This document shows, piece after piece, positions 1 through 8,821 of a stretch of 64,000 bases of DNA; the stretch's first letter is position 1; each line of letters begins with the position of its first letter. Under the pieces are notes generated by a model. That model made no database searches. It saw nothing but the letters and a program-made list of their open reading frames with translations, and had not been told where the DNA came from. The position numbers and the translations under genes are program-made. This stretch comes from Terriglobales bacterium (GTDB lineage: Bacteria; Acidobacteriota; Terriglobia; Terriglobales; Acidobacteriaceae): contig JAICXB010000017.1 in assembly GCA_025980765.1 (NCBI GenBank), positions 1-64,000 on the forward strand. The letters run 5' to 3'.

Positions 1-667
1 GCCCAGTTTCAGCGGCGTGCAGTGCGGTCGAGATGGTCTCCAGGTCGCGCATTTCGCCCACCAGAATCACGTCGGGATCCTGGCGCAGGCTGGCGCGCAG
101 CGCCGAGGCAAACGACGGAGTATCGACTTCGACCTCACGCTGGTTGACGAAGCCGCGTTTGTCGCGATGCAGAAATTCGATGGGATCTTCGATGGTGATA
201 ATGTGTTCCGGGCGGGAGGCGTTCACCCGATCCAGCATCGCCGCCAGTGTGGTCGATTTTCCCGAGCCGGTCACGCCTGTCACCAGAACCAGTCCGCGGG
301 ACTCGTCGCAGATCTTCTCGATGATCTTGGGTAAATACAGTTCTTCCAGCGCGCGAATTTTGGTAGGAATCACGCGGAGAACCAATCCCACATTGCCGCG
401 CTGCTGAAAGACGTTTACGCGGAAGCGTCCGAGTCCGGCGACGCCATAGGCCATGTCGAGCTCGGCCGTCTCTTTGAACTTCTGTTTCTGCCGATTGGAC
501 ATCATGCTGAAGGCCATGTTCAGCATGTCTTCGGCGGAGATGCGCGGTTGGTCAGTGAGCGACACCAGGTCGCCGTCGATGCGGATATGCGGAAAATTGC
601 CGACCTTCAGGTGCAGGTCCGACGCTTTGCGCTCCATCGCAATCCGGAGCAAGTCATCGATATTCAT
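1..667 (-). CDS. pilT: Type IV pilus twitching ATPase PilT (partial, C-terminus beyond window)
   Basis: Hexameric ATPase that powers type IV pilus retraction at the inner-membrane base. The minus-strand frame is open to the window edge. It begins MNIDDLLRIAMERKASDLHL, the usual PilT N-terminal domain opening, and contains the Walker A stretch VTGVTGSGKSTTLAAMLD, the Asp-box IITIEDPIEFLH, the His-box region and the Walker B-side DPDVILVGEMRD. An AAGGA motif lies nine bases before the ATG. About 222 residues are visible of a family length near 360, so the gene is cut by the window and not truncated biologically. PilB-type extension ATPases have a longer N-terminus, so PilT is preferred. Confidence 0.93.
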   Translation of the reverse strand, partial: MNIDDLLRIAMERKASDLHLKVGNFPHIRIDGDLVSLTDQPRISAEDMLNMAFSMMSNRQKQKFKETAELDMAYGVAGLGRFRVNVFQQRGNVGLVLRVIPTKIRALEELYLPKIIEKICDESRGLVLVTGVTGSGKSTTLAAMLDRVNASRPEHIITIEDPIEFLHRDKRGFVNQREVEVDTPSFASALRASLRQDPDVILVGEMRDLETISTALHAAETG

Positions 668-695
668 TGGGTATGTCCTTATGACTCAAACAGAT

Positions 696-880
696 GGTGG
701 GAGCCCCCTGCTTCAGCAGGGGGAAGCTGGACTTCGGTCCAGCGGGGAAAATGACGAGTTTAGAAAAGGGCTTTAGCCCAGGCTTGATGCCCAGCGCTAA
801 AGCGCGATGTCAAAAATCGCATTTCGCTTCCCGGAGCGCTCAAGCGCTCCTACCCCCGCATAAATGCGGGGGCTCCCACC
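696..880. repeat. Stem-loop array bounded by a 13-bp perfect inverted repeat
   Basis: The arms 696-708 and 868-880 are perfect 13-base complements (GGTGGGAGCCCCC / GGGGGCTCCCACC). Between and overlapping them are five local hairpins: 704-723 (8-bp stem, TTCA loop), 768-779, 794-805, 833-850 (8-bp stem, CA loop) and 853-872 (8-bp stem, TAAA loop). A 68-codon open frame across it is a by-product of the repeat. The layout resembles REP/BIME-type non-autonomous elements. No transposase is present. This occupies most of the gap between pilT and the NADH dehydrogenase. Confidence 0.75.
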
Positions 881-985
881 GAGCTTCGCGCAAAACTTAG
901 CATGCGCGCAATATCGAGGCAATCAGGCCCGCTACTTAGTGGTTAACTTTAGTCACATCTTGCCGCTCGCATCATCTAAAGGGGC

Positions 986-2326
986 ATGAACAGCCACACT
1001 CAGAGCTCGAAGCCAGCCGATGTGCGGCCCCATGTGGTGATCATCGGCGGCGGCTTTGCCGGTCTGAACGCCGCGCGGGCATTCAAGGGCAAGGACGTCC
1101 GCGTGACCCTCCTCGACCGCAAGAACCATCACACCTTCCAGCCACTGCTCTATCAGGTGGCTTTGGCCGCGCTGTCGCCGGCTGAGATCGCCTCGCCGAT
1201 CCGCACCGCAGTACGCGGGCAGAAGAACGTCGAGGTGCTGATCGGCACTGCCGACGGCTTCGAGCTGGACCGCCGCGTGGTCCGTCTCAAAGAAGGAATT
1301 GAGGTCAGCTACGACTATCTGATCGTCGCCACCGGCGCAACGCATTCCTACTTCGGTCATCCAGAGTGGGCGAAAATTGCTCCTGGGCTGAAATCGCTGG
1401 AGGACGCCACGGAGATCAGGCGGCGCATCCTGCTGGCTTTTGAACTCTCCGAGCGTGAGTCGCTTTTGGAAGGTATCCAGCGCCCGATAAATTTTGTGGT
1501 GGTTGGAGCAGGTCCTACCGGCGTGGAACTTTCCGGCGCAATTGCCGAGATATCGCAGCACGTGCTGAAGACCGATTTTCGCGGCACCGATCCGCGCCGC
1601 GCCCGCGTGATCCTGCTCGAGGGCGGCCCGCGCGTACTGGCAAGTTATAGCGAGGATCTGTCCGCCAAGGCGCAGAAGCAACTGGAAGAGCTGGGGGTTG
1701 AAGTCCACACCAGCACCATGGTCACCAACCTCGAGCCGGGAGTCGTCCATGTCGGCGAGAAGAAGATCGATGCCGCAGTGATTCTCTGGGCGGCGGGCGT
1801 ACAAGCCTCGCATCTGGGAAAGGCGCTTGGTTCTCCGACCGACCGCAGCGGACGCGTACTCGTAGATGATCGGCTCAATATTCCTGGGCATCCCGAGGTT
1901 TTCGTGCTCGGTGACCTGGCACATTTTGAGCAGGATGGAGCGCCGCTTCCCGGAGTCGCGCAGGTTGCAATCCAAACGGGAAAATACGCGGCGGCGGAGA
2001 TCGTGCGGCGCATCGGCAATCAACCCAGCCGCGTTTTCCATTATCACGACAAGGGCAGCATGGCGACGATTGGACGCGCGCGCGGCATTGGCCAAATCGG
2101 GAAAACCCACCTCTCCGGCTTTCCAGCCTGGTTCGCCTGGCTCTGCATTCACCTCGTCTTCCTGATCGGATACCGCAACCGCGTCGCAGTGCTGCTCGAC
2201 TGGATGTGGCAATACCTGAGCTGGCAATCCGGCGCCCGCCTCATCACCGGTAGCGACAATTTGCCCGGATGGCACCAGCACCATGCCGCAGAAGAGAAAT
2301 TGCCCGAAGAACAAAAGGTAGGATGA
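986..2326 (+). CDS. ndh: Type II NADH dehydrogenase (NAD(P)/FAD-dependent oxidoreductase)
   Basis: Single-subunit, non-proton-pumping NADH:quinone oxidoreductase of the inner membrane face. The 446-residue protein opens with a Rossmann FAD motif, VIIGGGFAGLNAAR (about residues 14-28), and has a second NADH-binding Rossmann motif, VVVGAGPTGVELSGAIAEI (about 170-190). The FAD-site motif VFVLGDLAHFEQDGAPLPG follows near residue 305. The C-terminal amphipathic or hydrophobic segment WFAWLCIHLVFLIGYRNR is typical of the membrane-anchoring tail of NDH-2. Length matches the family (400-450). The ATG is preceded closely by AAAGGGG. It sits alone between two repeat-rich gaps. Confidence 0.9.
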   Translation: MNSHTQSSKPADVRPHVVIIGGGFAGLNAARAFKGKDVRVTLLDRKNHHTFQPLLYQVALAALSPAEIASPIRTAVRGQKNVEVLIGTADGFELDRRVVRLKEGIEVSYDYLIVATGATHSYFGHPEWAKIAPGLKSLEDATEIRRRILLAFELSERESLLEGIQRPINFVVVGAGPTGVELSGAIAEISQHVLKTDFRGTDPRRARVILLEGGPRVLASYSEDLSAKAQKQLEELGVEVHTSTMVTNLEPGVVHVGEKKIDAAVILWAAGVQASHLGKALGSPTDRSGRVLVDDRLNIPGHPEVFVLGDLAHFEQDGAPLPGVAQVAIQTGKYAAAEIVRRIGNQPSRVFHYHDKGSMATIGRARGIGQIGKTHLSGFPAWFAWLCIHLVFLIGYRNRVAVLLDWMWQYLSWQSGARLITGSDNLPGWHQHHAAEEKLPEEQKVG

Positions 2327-2360
2327 GACAATTTTGCTTCGCCTCCTCTAATCGCAATGT

Positions 2361-2590
2361 CTTACTAACTGAAAATTCCCTGTTCTTCGGAAAAACAGGG
2401 AATTCTGCAGGGAATTTCCTGTCTCACGCTTCAAGATTCTAAGATTTTGCCCAAAATTCGCGAATTCCGCCGAACAGCAGGGAATTAGCAGGGAATTCTT
2501 GATTGCAGGCCTAAGTCTTTGCTCTTCTAGAGGCTAGAAGCTAAAAGCTAGTAACTGTTCAAAGAACAGGGAATTTAGCAGGGAATGGAG
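2361..2590. repeat. CAGGGAATT-rich repeat block
   Basis: This gap carries at least six copies of a CAGGGAATT-like word, in direct and inverted orientation, around a core that includes TGCCCAAAATTCGCGA at 2448-2463. The same 16-mer and the same CAGGGAA words recur between murG and murC (22806-22821), so this is a dispersed family. Bases 2591-2833 hold no recognisable gene. Confidence 0.6.
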
Positions 2591-2833
2591 TGATTCTGAG
2601 GTGACCCCCTCGGATGAGACAGAGACGAAAGTCCCCGGTTGCCGCTCGCTGAGATTTCCTCGACGAACGAAGGTGGTTGATTGCAGCATGCCTTTGGCTG
2701 AGGAAGCGGAGGCGAGTCCGCCTCAGGCGGACTGGAGGGCAACTCGCCAAGGGATGACCGGCGGAAGCAAATCGCAGATCACGCTTGTCTGCTAAATTGT
2801 CTCCTTCCACTTCGTCCGGGGCTTCCGCAAAAC

Positions 2834-4132
2834 ATGCGAATTCACAAATCAGTTGTTCTATGTCTGTTTCTCTCCCTGATCTGCTCGTTGTCAGCCTTGG
2901 CGCAAACTACAGCGCTGCACTGCTCCAAGTTGCTCGACGTCCGTTCGGGCAAGTATGTGAACGACGCCCTCATTCTGATTGCCGACGGCAGGATCGGAAG
3001 CTTCGGGCCTGCGGCCAGCGTCAGAGTGCCGGCGAATGCACATGCCATCGACGTTCCCGGCACGTGCTTGCCGGGGTTGATCGATGTGCACACACATCTC
3101 ACTGACGATCCCGAATCGGGATTTGGGTATGCCGAATTGGGAATCTCAGTTCCGCGCGAGGCCATCTATGGCGCGAAGAATGCCCGCAAGACGCTGCTGG
3201 CGGGCTTCACCACGGTGCGCAATGTCGGCGCGTCGGGATACACAGACGTCGCGGTGCGGGATGGCATCAACGCAGGCGATATCCCCGGGCCGCGCATGCT
3301 GGTTTCCGGTCCGCAGCTGAGCATCACCGGCGGACACTGCGACAACAACCTGCTGCCATTCGAGTATCACAAAACCGCCGATGGCGTCGCGGATGGGCCA
3401 TGGGCGGTGCGCAAGAAAGTTCGTGAAGCCATCAAGTACGGCGCTGATTTGATCAAGGTCTGTGCCTCGGGCGGAGTGACTTCCAAGGGCGATCTTCCCG
3501 GCGCCGAGCAATACACACTCGAGGAGATGAAGGCCATTGCCGATGAGGCCCACCGGCTGGGCCGTAAAGTGGCCGCGCACGCACATGGCACACAAGCAAT
3601 TAAGGACGCGATTCTCGCGGGCATCGACACCATCGAGCACGCCAGTCTGATCGACGATGAAGGCATCGCGCTGGCCAAACAGCATCATGTCTGGCTCGAT
3701 ATGGATATCTACGACGACGATTACATCCTCGCCGAGGGACCGAAGCACGGTATGCTGCCGGAGTCGATCGCAAAAGAACGCTCGCTCGGCCTGCTACAAC
3801 GCCAGAATTTCCGCAAAGCGTTTCTCGCTGGAGCGCCCATGGGATTCGCGACTGACGCCGGCAACTTCCCGCATGGCGATAACTGGAAGCAGTTTCCCAA
3901 AATGGTTGAATGGGGCATGAAGCCGATCGACGCGATCCGTTCCGCGACCGTCAACGCTGCGCAGATCATTGGCTGGTCGGACCGAGTGGGCGCAATCGAT
4001 AAGAACTACTTCGCCGACATCATTGCCGTGGATGGAGATCCTTTGGCGGACGTGAGCTCGCTTGGCAGGATCCGCTTTGTAATGAAAGGCGGAGAAATTT
4101 TCCGCAATGACTACTCAGGTCACACGCCCTGA
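2834..4132 (+). CDS. Secreted metal-dependent amidohydrolase
   Basis: Amidohydrolase-superfamily enzyme of the imidazolonepropionase/Xaa-Pro dipeptidase-like group; the substrate cannot be read from sequence. Residues 1-24 form a signal peptide ending in ALAQ, so it is exported. Metal ligands are visible: the HTH pair at about 86-88, Lys208 in LIKVCASGG (possible carbamylated lysine), histidines around 249-251 (AAHAHGT), His269 in IEHAS and Asp341 in FATDAGN. The length of 432 residues is normal. It converges on the M20 peptidase gene, the two 3' ends overlapping by 18 bases. Confidence 0.87.
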   Translation: MRIHKSVVLCLFLSLICSLSALAQTTALHCSKLLDVRSGKYVNDALILIADGRIGSFGPAASVRVPANAHAIDVPGTCLPGLIDVHTHLTDDPESGFGYAELGISVPREAIYGAKNARKTLLAGFTTVRNVGASGYTDVAVRDGINAGDIPGPRMLVSGPQLSITGGHCDNNLLPFEYHKTADGVADGPWAVRKKVREAIKYGADLIKVCASGGVTSKGDLPGAEQYTLEEMKAIADEAHRLGRKVAAHAHGTQAIKDAILAGIDTIEHASLIDDEGIALAKQHHVWLDMDIYDDDYILAEGPKHGMLPESIAKERSLGLLQRQNFRKAFLAGAPMGFATDAGNFPHGDNWKQFPKMVEWGMKPIDAIRSATVNAAQIIGWSDRVGAIDKNYFADIIAVDGDPLADVSSLGRIRFVMKGGEIFRNDYSGHTP

Positions 4133-5143
4133 ACAATTCGTGCTGAGGCATTTCCCGCCGAGCAACTGCTCCGCTACTCTCACATAAAGCTCGACCGAAT
4201 CGCACAGCTCTCTCTTCGAGATGAATTCGCCGTCGGTATGGGCCACGTGAATCGATCCCGGTCCCAGCAATACAGGTTCGCCCCAGTTGCTCAATGCCGG
4301 AATATCGGTGGTGAATGCCGCAATCATCTCGGGGACTCCTTGTACGGTGCGCAGCCTGATAAATGGAATTTCCAGCGCGAATTCGGCAATTGCCAGCCCC
4401 TCCACCGCGCGCTCAATCTCCTGGCGTAGTTCCCGGGTAGGGCCAACCAGCCGATACAGCAATTGAGCACGTGCAAAATCGGGAATCACATTCGGCGCGC
4501 GGCCGCCTTCGATCTGTCCAACATTCATGGTCGCCTGACCAATTTCAGGATTATTGGGCAGCGGCATCTTGATCAGCCGATGCAAAGCCTCCACCAATTT
4601 CTCAATGGCCGATTCGCCCAGATGCGGATAAGCGGAATGCGCCATGCGCCCATTGGCGGTGAGTTGCACGCGCAATGTTCCTTTGGATGCACTCCCGATC
4701 TTGCTTTCGGTCGGCTCGCCGTTGATCATGAAGCGCGAGCCCGGCGGCCGCAGGTTGGCGACCTTCGCGCCCTGGCTGTCTCGCTCCTCGCCTACGAGAA
4801 ATAACAGGGCAACGCTGGAATGGGTGGCGCGCAAGCGCTCCGCCGCCGCGATTTGCGCCGCGATGATCCCTTTGGCGTCGCAGGAACCGCGTCCGTAGAT
4901 ATTGTTCTCATCTTCGGAGGAAGAGATGAACGGCGGGACGGTATCCATGTGCGTGGAAAACACCAGATCGGGCTTGCCGTCGAGCGCCGCGTAGACATTG
5001 AACCGCGGTCCTTCGACCGCCATCTTTTCCGTTTTGTATCCGAGTTGCGATAAATGGTGGAAAAGATACTCGCCGACCGCCGCCTCGTTGCCGGTAATTG
5101 ACTCGATGTCGATGAGTTCGCGCGTCAGGCGGACGAGATCCAT
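4115..5143 (-). CDS. M20-family metallopeptidase / deacylase
   Basis: Zinc-dependent hydrolase of the ArgE/DapE/CPG2 family. The 342-residue chain shows STHMDTVPPF (His65, Asp67), GRGSCDAKG (Asp89, bridging ligand), LVGEERDSQGA (catalytic Glu119 and ligand Glu120) and NGEPTESKIG (Glu143). The lid/dimerisation domain follows from about residue 155. Candidates include acetylornithine, succinyl-diaminopimelate or acetyl-lysine deacylase; the motifs do not decide among them. No biosynthetic neighbours help. No signal peptide is seen, so it is cytoplasmic. Confidence 0.85.
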   Translation of the reverse strand: MDLVRLTRELIDIESITGNEAAVGEYLFHHLSQLGYKTEKMAVEGPRFNVYAALDGKPDLVFSTHMDTVPPFISSSEDENNIYGRGSCDAKGIIAAQIAAAERLRATHSSVALLFLVGEERDSQGAKVANLRPPGSRFMINGEPTESKIGSASKGTLRVQLTANGRMAHSAYPHLGESAIEKLVEALHRLIKMPLPNNPEIGQATMNVGQIEGGRAPNVIPDFARAQLLYRLVGPTRELRQEIERAVEGLAIAEFALEIPFIRLRTVQGVPEMIAAFTTDIPALSNWGEPVLLGPGSIHVAHTDGEFISKRELCDSVELYVRVAEQLLGGKCLSTNCSGRVT

Positions 5144-5171
5144 GCAGACGAGAATACCGCAAACAAAAAAT

Positions 5172-5246
5172 CGGGTGATCGGGCCATCGGGTCATCGGGT
5201 GATTTGAATCACTTCGCCCGATGACCCGATCACCCGATGGCCCGAT
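5172..5246. repeat. ATCGGGTGA-type tandem and inverted short repeat
   Basis: About eight degenerate copies of an 8-9 base unit (ATCGGGTG, ATCGGGCC, ATCGGGTC) run into the reverse-complement series CCGATGACCCGATCACCCGATGG, making an imperfect hairpin around TTTGAATCAC. It lies between the divergent M20 peptidase and hydrolase genes, where both promoters would be expected. Confidence 0.7.
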
Positions 5247-5287
5247 CTCGTGTTCCCGGTGTGAAAGAATGAAGCCGAGGCCACCCC

Positions 5288-5983
5288 TTGCCCAGCGAAA
5301 TCCGCTCGTTGTTTATTCCCGGTCCGGGTGGACGCCTGGAAGCTCTGCTCAACGTCGGCGAAGCAGATGCGCGATATTGCGCGCTGGTATGCCATCCTCA
5401 TCCGCTCTATGGCGGGACGATGCACACCAAAGTTGTGTATCACGCGATGAAAGCACTCAACAGTTTCGGATTTCCAGTGCTGCGCTTCAATTTTCGCGGT
5501 GCAGGTCTGAGCGAGGGCAAACATGATGAAGGACGCGGGGAACGCGACGATGTTCGAGCGGGTCTGGACTGGTTGACGCGCGAGTACTCGAGTTTGCCCG
5601 TCATCTTTGCCGGATTTTCATTCGGCGCGGCGACGGGTCTGAAGGTTTGTTGTCCGGACGAGCGCGTAGTCGGGCTGATCGGATTGGGCACGCCAGTCGC
5701 AGCCGAAGGGCGCGTGTACGCCTATCGATTTCTCGCTGGTTGCACGAAGCCCAAGCTCTTCGTCAGTGGAATGCGCGACCAGTATGGACCAGTGGAACAG
5801 CTCCGCTCTGTGTTCGCCTCTGCGGCGGAGCCGAAGGATCTCGTGCTGGTGGAAGACGCCGATCATTTCTTGGAGGGACATCTGCCGAAGATGCGGGATG
5901 CCATCGAAGATTGGGTGCGCCGCGAATTCCGCGGGGTTAACACGAAGGTCACAAAGGAAAACATCAAGTACACGGAGACTTGA
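5288..5983 (+). CDS. Alpha/beta hydrolase (dienelactone hydrolase-like)
   Basis: Small serine hydrolase of 231 residues with a TTG start; CCGAGG is about seven bases upstream. CHPHPLYGGTMHTKVV and FNFRGAGLSEG are the conserved opening motifs, GFSFGAATG holds the nucleophile Ser, RDQYGP the acid Asp and DADHFLEG the catalytic His. The fold is that of the COG2945-type predicted hydrolases. The last ~14 residues (from VNTKVTKEN) are encoded by the left arm of an inverted-repeat element, so the native C-terminus has probably been replaced or extended by an insertion. Confidence 0.82.
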   Translation: MPSEIRSLFIPGPGGRLEALLNVGEADARYCALVCHPHPLYGGTMHTKVVYHAMKALNSFGFPVLRFNFRGAGLSEGKHDEGRGERDDVRAGLDWLTREYSSLPVIFAGFSFGAATGLKVCCPDERVVGLIGLGTPVAAEGRVYAYRFLAGCTKPKLFVSGMRDQYGPVEQLRSVFASAAEPKDLVLVEDADHFLEGHLPKMRDAIEDWVRREFRGVNTKVTKENIKYTET

Positions 5984-6029
5984 TCATTTCCGTGACCCTG
6001 TATTTTCCTTTGTGACCTCCGTGTTAACC
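5935..6029. repeat. 27-bp terminal inverted repeat element spanning the hydrolase stop codon
   Basis: Arms 5935-5961 and 6003-6029 match at 26 of 27 positions (GGTTAACACGAAGGTCACAAAG and its complement). The interior holds a further small inverted pair, TCAAGT/ACTTGA. The left arm lies in the 3' end of the hydrolase coding region, and the right arm ends eight bases before the glycerate kinase start. The transcript would fold into one long hairpin between the two genes. There is no T-run, so it is not a classic terminator. Confidence 0.8.
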
Positions 6030-6036
6030 TCCGGCA

Positions 6037-7329
6037 ATGCGTGATCTCGCACGCCAGATCTTCCTCGACACTCTGAAAGGAATCGCGATCCCGCGAATTT
6101 TCAAGCAGAAAATCGAGTACTCGCGCGGCGTGTTGCGAATCGAGCAGGATCTTTATGACTTGAGCTCTTATGCGCGTGTGCTGGTCATCTCCATGGGCAA
6201 GGCCGCTCACGCAATGCTTGAAGTTCTGCTGGCGCAGACCGGGCCTACGCTGGAAGGAATCGTGGTGTGCTCGCAGCCACCCCAGGCGCAGCAGCCCGGT
6301 TTTCGTTATTTTCAGGGCAGACATCCGCTCCCCAACGAAGAATCGCAGCACGCGGCCCGAGCGGTCTTAAAGTATGTGTCGGGCGCGAGCGAATCCACAC
6401 TGGTGATCTATCTCATCAGTGGCGGGGCATCGGCGATGGTGGAGGCGCCCCATGATGCGGAAATTTCTTTAGACGACCTGATCCAGACCTATCGGGTACT
6501 GGTGGATTCGGGCGCGACCATTGGCGAGATCAATGCCATTCGCAAACATCTTTCCGCGATTAAAGGAGGACGCCTGGCCCAGGCCGCATATCCAGCACAG
6601 CAGGTAAGCATCATGATCAGCGACGTCCCGGAAAAATCATTGGACGCACTGGCCTCAGGGCCAACGATGCCGGATTCCAGCAGAGAAGAAGATTGTTACC
6701 GCATCGCTGCCGAGCACGGGATCACTTCGAGATTTCCCAACAGCATTCGAAGTCTGTTTGAGCAGCATAGGCTGCAGCCCACGGCTAAGGCCGATGATCC
6801 AGCGTTTGTGCGTGCTCGCTGGTGGCCCATTCTCTCCAGCGCCTCGGCAGCGCAAGCCGCTGCCGGATTAATTTCCCAGCATGGATTCGCGGTTGAAATT
6901 GACAATACACCGGACGATTGGCCCTATGAGCTCGCCGCAGATTACCTGCTGACGCGCTTGCGCGAATTGAAAAAGGGAGTATCGCGCGCCGCTCTGGTTT
7001 CGGCTGGCGAACTCACGGTCAAAGTTTCCGGCAACAATGGTGTTGGGGGCCGCAACCAACAGTTTGCGCTGCAATGCGCAGCCACCATTGCGGGAGAAGA
7101 CATCGTCGTACTCAGCGCGGGAACTGATGGGATTGATGGAAACAGCGTTGCCGCGGGAGCCATAGTGGACGGAACCACTCTCTCGCGTGCGACACAGTTA
7201 GGGATCGATCCGGCAGCAGCGCTGCGATCTTTCGATGCGTTTCCGATTTTCGAGAAGCTGGGAGACGCAGTCATTACCGGGCCAACGGGGAATAATGTGC
7301 GCGACGTGAGGATATTGCTTGCGTATTAG
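6037..7329 (+). CDS. Glycerate 2-kinase (MOFRL family)
   Basis: Phosphorylates D-glycerate to 2-phosphoglycerate, feeding glycolysis. The 430-residue protein has the GckA-type N-terminal domain (SMGKAAHAML near residue 52; YLISGGASAMVEAP near 125-138; KHLSAIKGGRLAQ near 170) and the C-terminal MOFRL domain with GNNGVGGRNQQFALQ near 330-345 and SAGTDGIDGNSVAAGA near 362-378. Length fits the family (about 430-450). The glcDEF genes 1.5 kb downstream make a glycolate-glyoxylate-glycerate route plausible, although glyoxylate carboligase is not in the window. Confidence 0.9.
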   Translation: MRDLARQIFLDTLKGIAIPRIFKQKIEYSRGVLRIEQDLYDLSSYARVLVISMGKAAHAMLEVLLAQTGPTLEGIVVCSQPPQAQQPGFRYFQGRHPLPNEESQHAARAVLKYVSGASESTLVIYLISGGASAMVEAPHDAEISLDDLIQTYRVLVDSGATIGEINAIRKHLSAIKGGRLAQAAYPAQQVSIMISDVPEKSLDALASGPTMPDSSREEDCYRIAAEHGITSRFPNSIRSLFEQHRLQPTAKADDPAFVRARWWPILSSASAAQAAAGLISQHGFAVEIDNTPDDWPYELAADYLLTRLRELKKGVSRAALVSAGELTVKVSGNNGVGGRNQQFALQCAATIAGEDIVVLSAGTDGIDGNSVAAGAIVDGTTLSRATQLGIDPAAALRSFDAFPIFEKLGDAVITGPTGNNVRDVRILLAY

Positions 7330-7365
7330 CCGTTGCGAGGCTTTGAAAACAATGGTATTTCAAGT

Positions 7366-7546
7366 TGTCATTCTGAGCCGAAAGGCGAAGAACCTCCTGC
7401 GAAACTTACGGACCTAAACTTCGGATGCGGGGCTCTTCAAGCAGAAGTCAGGTTTTCGGGACGCGGCCAAGAAGCCTCACCGTATTGCATCATCCTATAC
7501 ATCTCGCAGGAGGTCCTTCGCTCGCTGCCGCTCTCTCAGGATGACA
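7366..7546. repeat. TGTCATYCTGAG...CTCAGGATGACA element
   Basis: The ends TGTCATTCTGAG (7366-) and CTCAGGATGACA (-7546) are imperfect inverted repeats continuing inward as CGAAG(G)ACCTCCTGCGA. The 72-codon frame over it is a shadow. A solo right end, ATCTCAGGATGACACCTGA, is found near 25801 before ftsA, and a relative with long arms lies at 8542-8720. It fills the gap between the convergent glycerate kinase and MBL genes. Confidence 0.65.
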
Positions 7547-7575
7547 CCTGAAAACTGATGCTCACCAGATCCCAA

Positions 7576-8460
7576 TCACTTAAAGATTTTCGTCTTGCCT
7601 TCTTCCAACGCGAGTACGCGATCGCTTACTCCGGCCTTGGCGGCAGCTTCTCGCAAGCGTTTTAACGGCTCATCGAATGGCTCATAGGACAAACGAAATG
7701 TGCCGTAGTGCATTGGAACCATGAAGCGGGAGCCGAGATCGAGGAAGCCTTGGAGCGCGTCTTCCGGACTGGTGTGCACGTTGCGATAGTGAGCGGGATG
7801 ATAGGCGCCAATGGGGAGCAGCGCCACTTCCGGATGGAGCCGCTTACCGATTTCGCGGAAGCCGTCGAAATACGCAGTGTCGCCGGCGTGATAAATGGAA
7901 TGTTTGGCTGAGCGCACCACATATCCGCCAAAGCCGCGATGAAAATCGCGCAGCAAGCGCGCTCCCCAATGTTGCGAAGGCGTGTGCGTGATCGTCAGCT
8001 TGTCATCGCTGAACTCCTGCCACCAATTCATCTCGACGATGCGGCTGAAGCCGAGCCGCGCGACGATGTCGCCAACGTTTTTTGGAACGACGATGGTAGG
8101 GGCCTGGCCGCAATATCGGCGCGTGAGCCGCGCGATGGCGCGTAGCGATGGCCGATGGAGGTGATCGAAATGCGCGTGGCTCACCAGCACCAGGTCCAAC
8201 GGCGGCAGATCGCGCAGCCGCACTCCCGGCTTCCGCTGCCGTTTCAGCACAATCAACCAGCGGGCAAAATTGGGATCGATGGCAAGACTTCGTCCGCCGA
8301 TCTGAATGAAGAAGCTGCTGTGCCCAATAAAGGTAACGCCAAGCTCGCGAGTGCTCGCGAGTTGCGGAAGATGCGAGCTGCCGGTGCGCCGCGTCATGGC
8401 CGAGGTGCGCACCAAATTCCCAAATTGGCCAGCTTTGCGGCGGATAGTGACGTTGAGCAT
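7576..8460 (-). CDS. MBL-fold metal-dependent hydrolase (UlaG / NAPE-PLD-like)
   Basis: Metallo-beta-lactamase-fold hydrolase of 294 residues. The signature metal motif is VSHAHFDHLHRPS (about residues 92-104), with further ligands in TPSQHWGAR, YHAGDTAYFDGF and VPMHYGTF. The spacing and HAGDT...PIGAY pattern resemble the L-ascorbate-6-phosphate lactonase/N-acyl-phosphatidylethanolamine phospholipase D branch. No signal peptide. Substrate unknown. The gene stands alone, with repeat elements on both sides. Confidence 0.82.
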   Translation of the reverse strand: MLNVTIRRKAGQFGNLVRTSAMTRRTGSSHLPQLASTRELGVTFIGHSSFFIQIGGRSLAIDPNFARWLIVLKRQRKPGVRLRDLPPLDLVLVSHAHFDHLHRPSLRAIARLTRRYCGQAPTIVVPKNVGDIVARLGFSRIVEMNWWQEFSDDKLTITHTPSQHWGARLLRDFHRGFGGYVVRSAKHSIYHAGDTAYFDGFREIGKRLHPEVALLPIGAYHPAHYRNVHTSPEDALQGFLDLGSRFMVPMHYGTFRLSYEPFDEPLKRLREAAAKAGVSDRVLALEEGKTKIFK

Positions 8461-8541
8461 ATAGGCTCTAATTATTAGACGTTTGCGAATCGAGATGAGA
8501 TGCAGTCTGTGGTAACGCGCGAGTCGGCAGCCTGTAAAAAG

Positions 8542-8720
8542 CTGTCATCCTGAAGCGCTTCTTTTGCGCGAAGGACCTCCCGCGATCTGTCGGACGCAAT
8601 TGCCGCTGTGTGGCTCCTCAGCCAGAACCGCAACAGGATGGGCCGAGGAGTCAGAGACGCCGGTTCCATCCGATGGCCTCGCGAGATCCTTCGCGCAAAA
8701 GAAGCGCTTCAGGATGACAG
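8542..8720. repeat. Element with 34-bp perfect terminal inverted repeats
   Basis: 8542-8575 and 8687-8720 are perfect 34-base reverse complements (start CTGTCATCCTGAAGCGCTTC). Inside lie about 110 bases without a credible gene. The ends share TGTCATCCTGA with the elements at 7366-7546 and 25801. Perfect arms suggest recent movement or gene-conversion-like maintenance. Confidence 0.8.
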
Positions 8721-8821
8721 AGCTTATTGTTTTGCACCAGAGTCTTCATACCTCATGAATCATGCTCGATTAATCGTGCGGTGATACTTGTCTTGCCCCG
8801 AACTCGCTGCGCGGTTGCTTT

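Noticed and set aside
953-2314. 453-codon frame antisense to the NADH dehydrogenase
   Set aside because: It mirrors a strongly conserved enzyme, has no family motifs or ribosome site, and high G+C makes such long antisense frames common.
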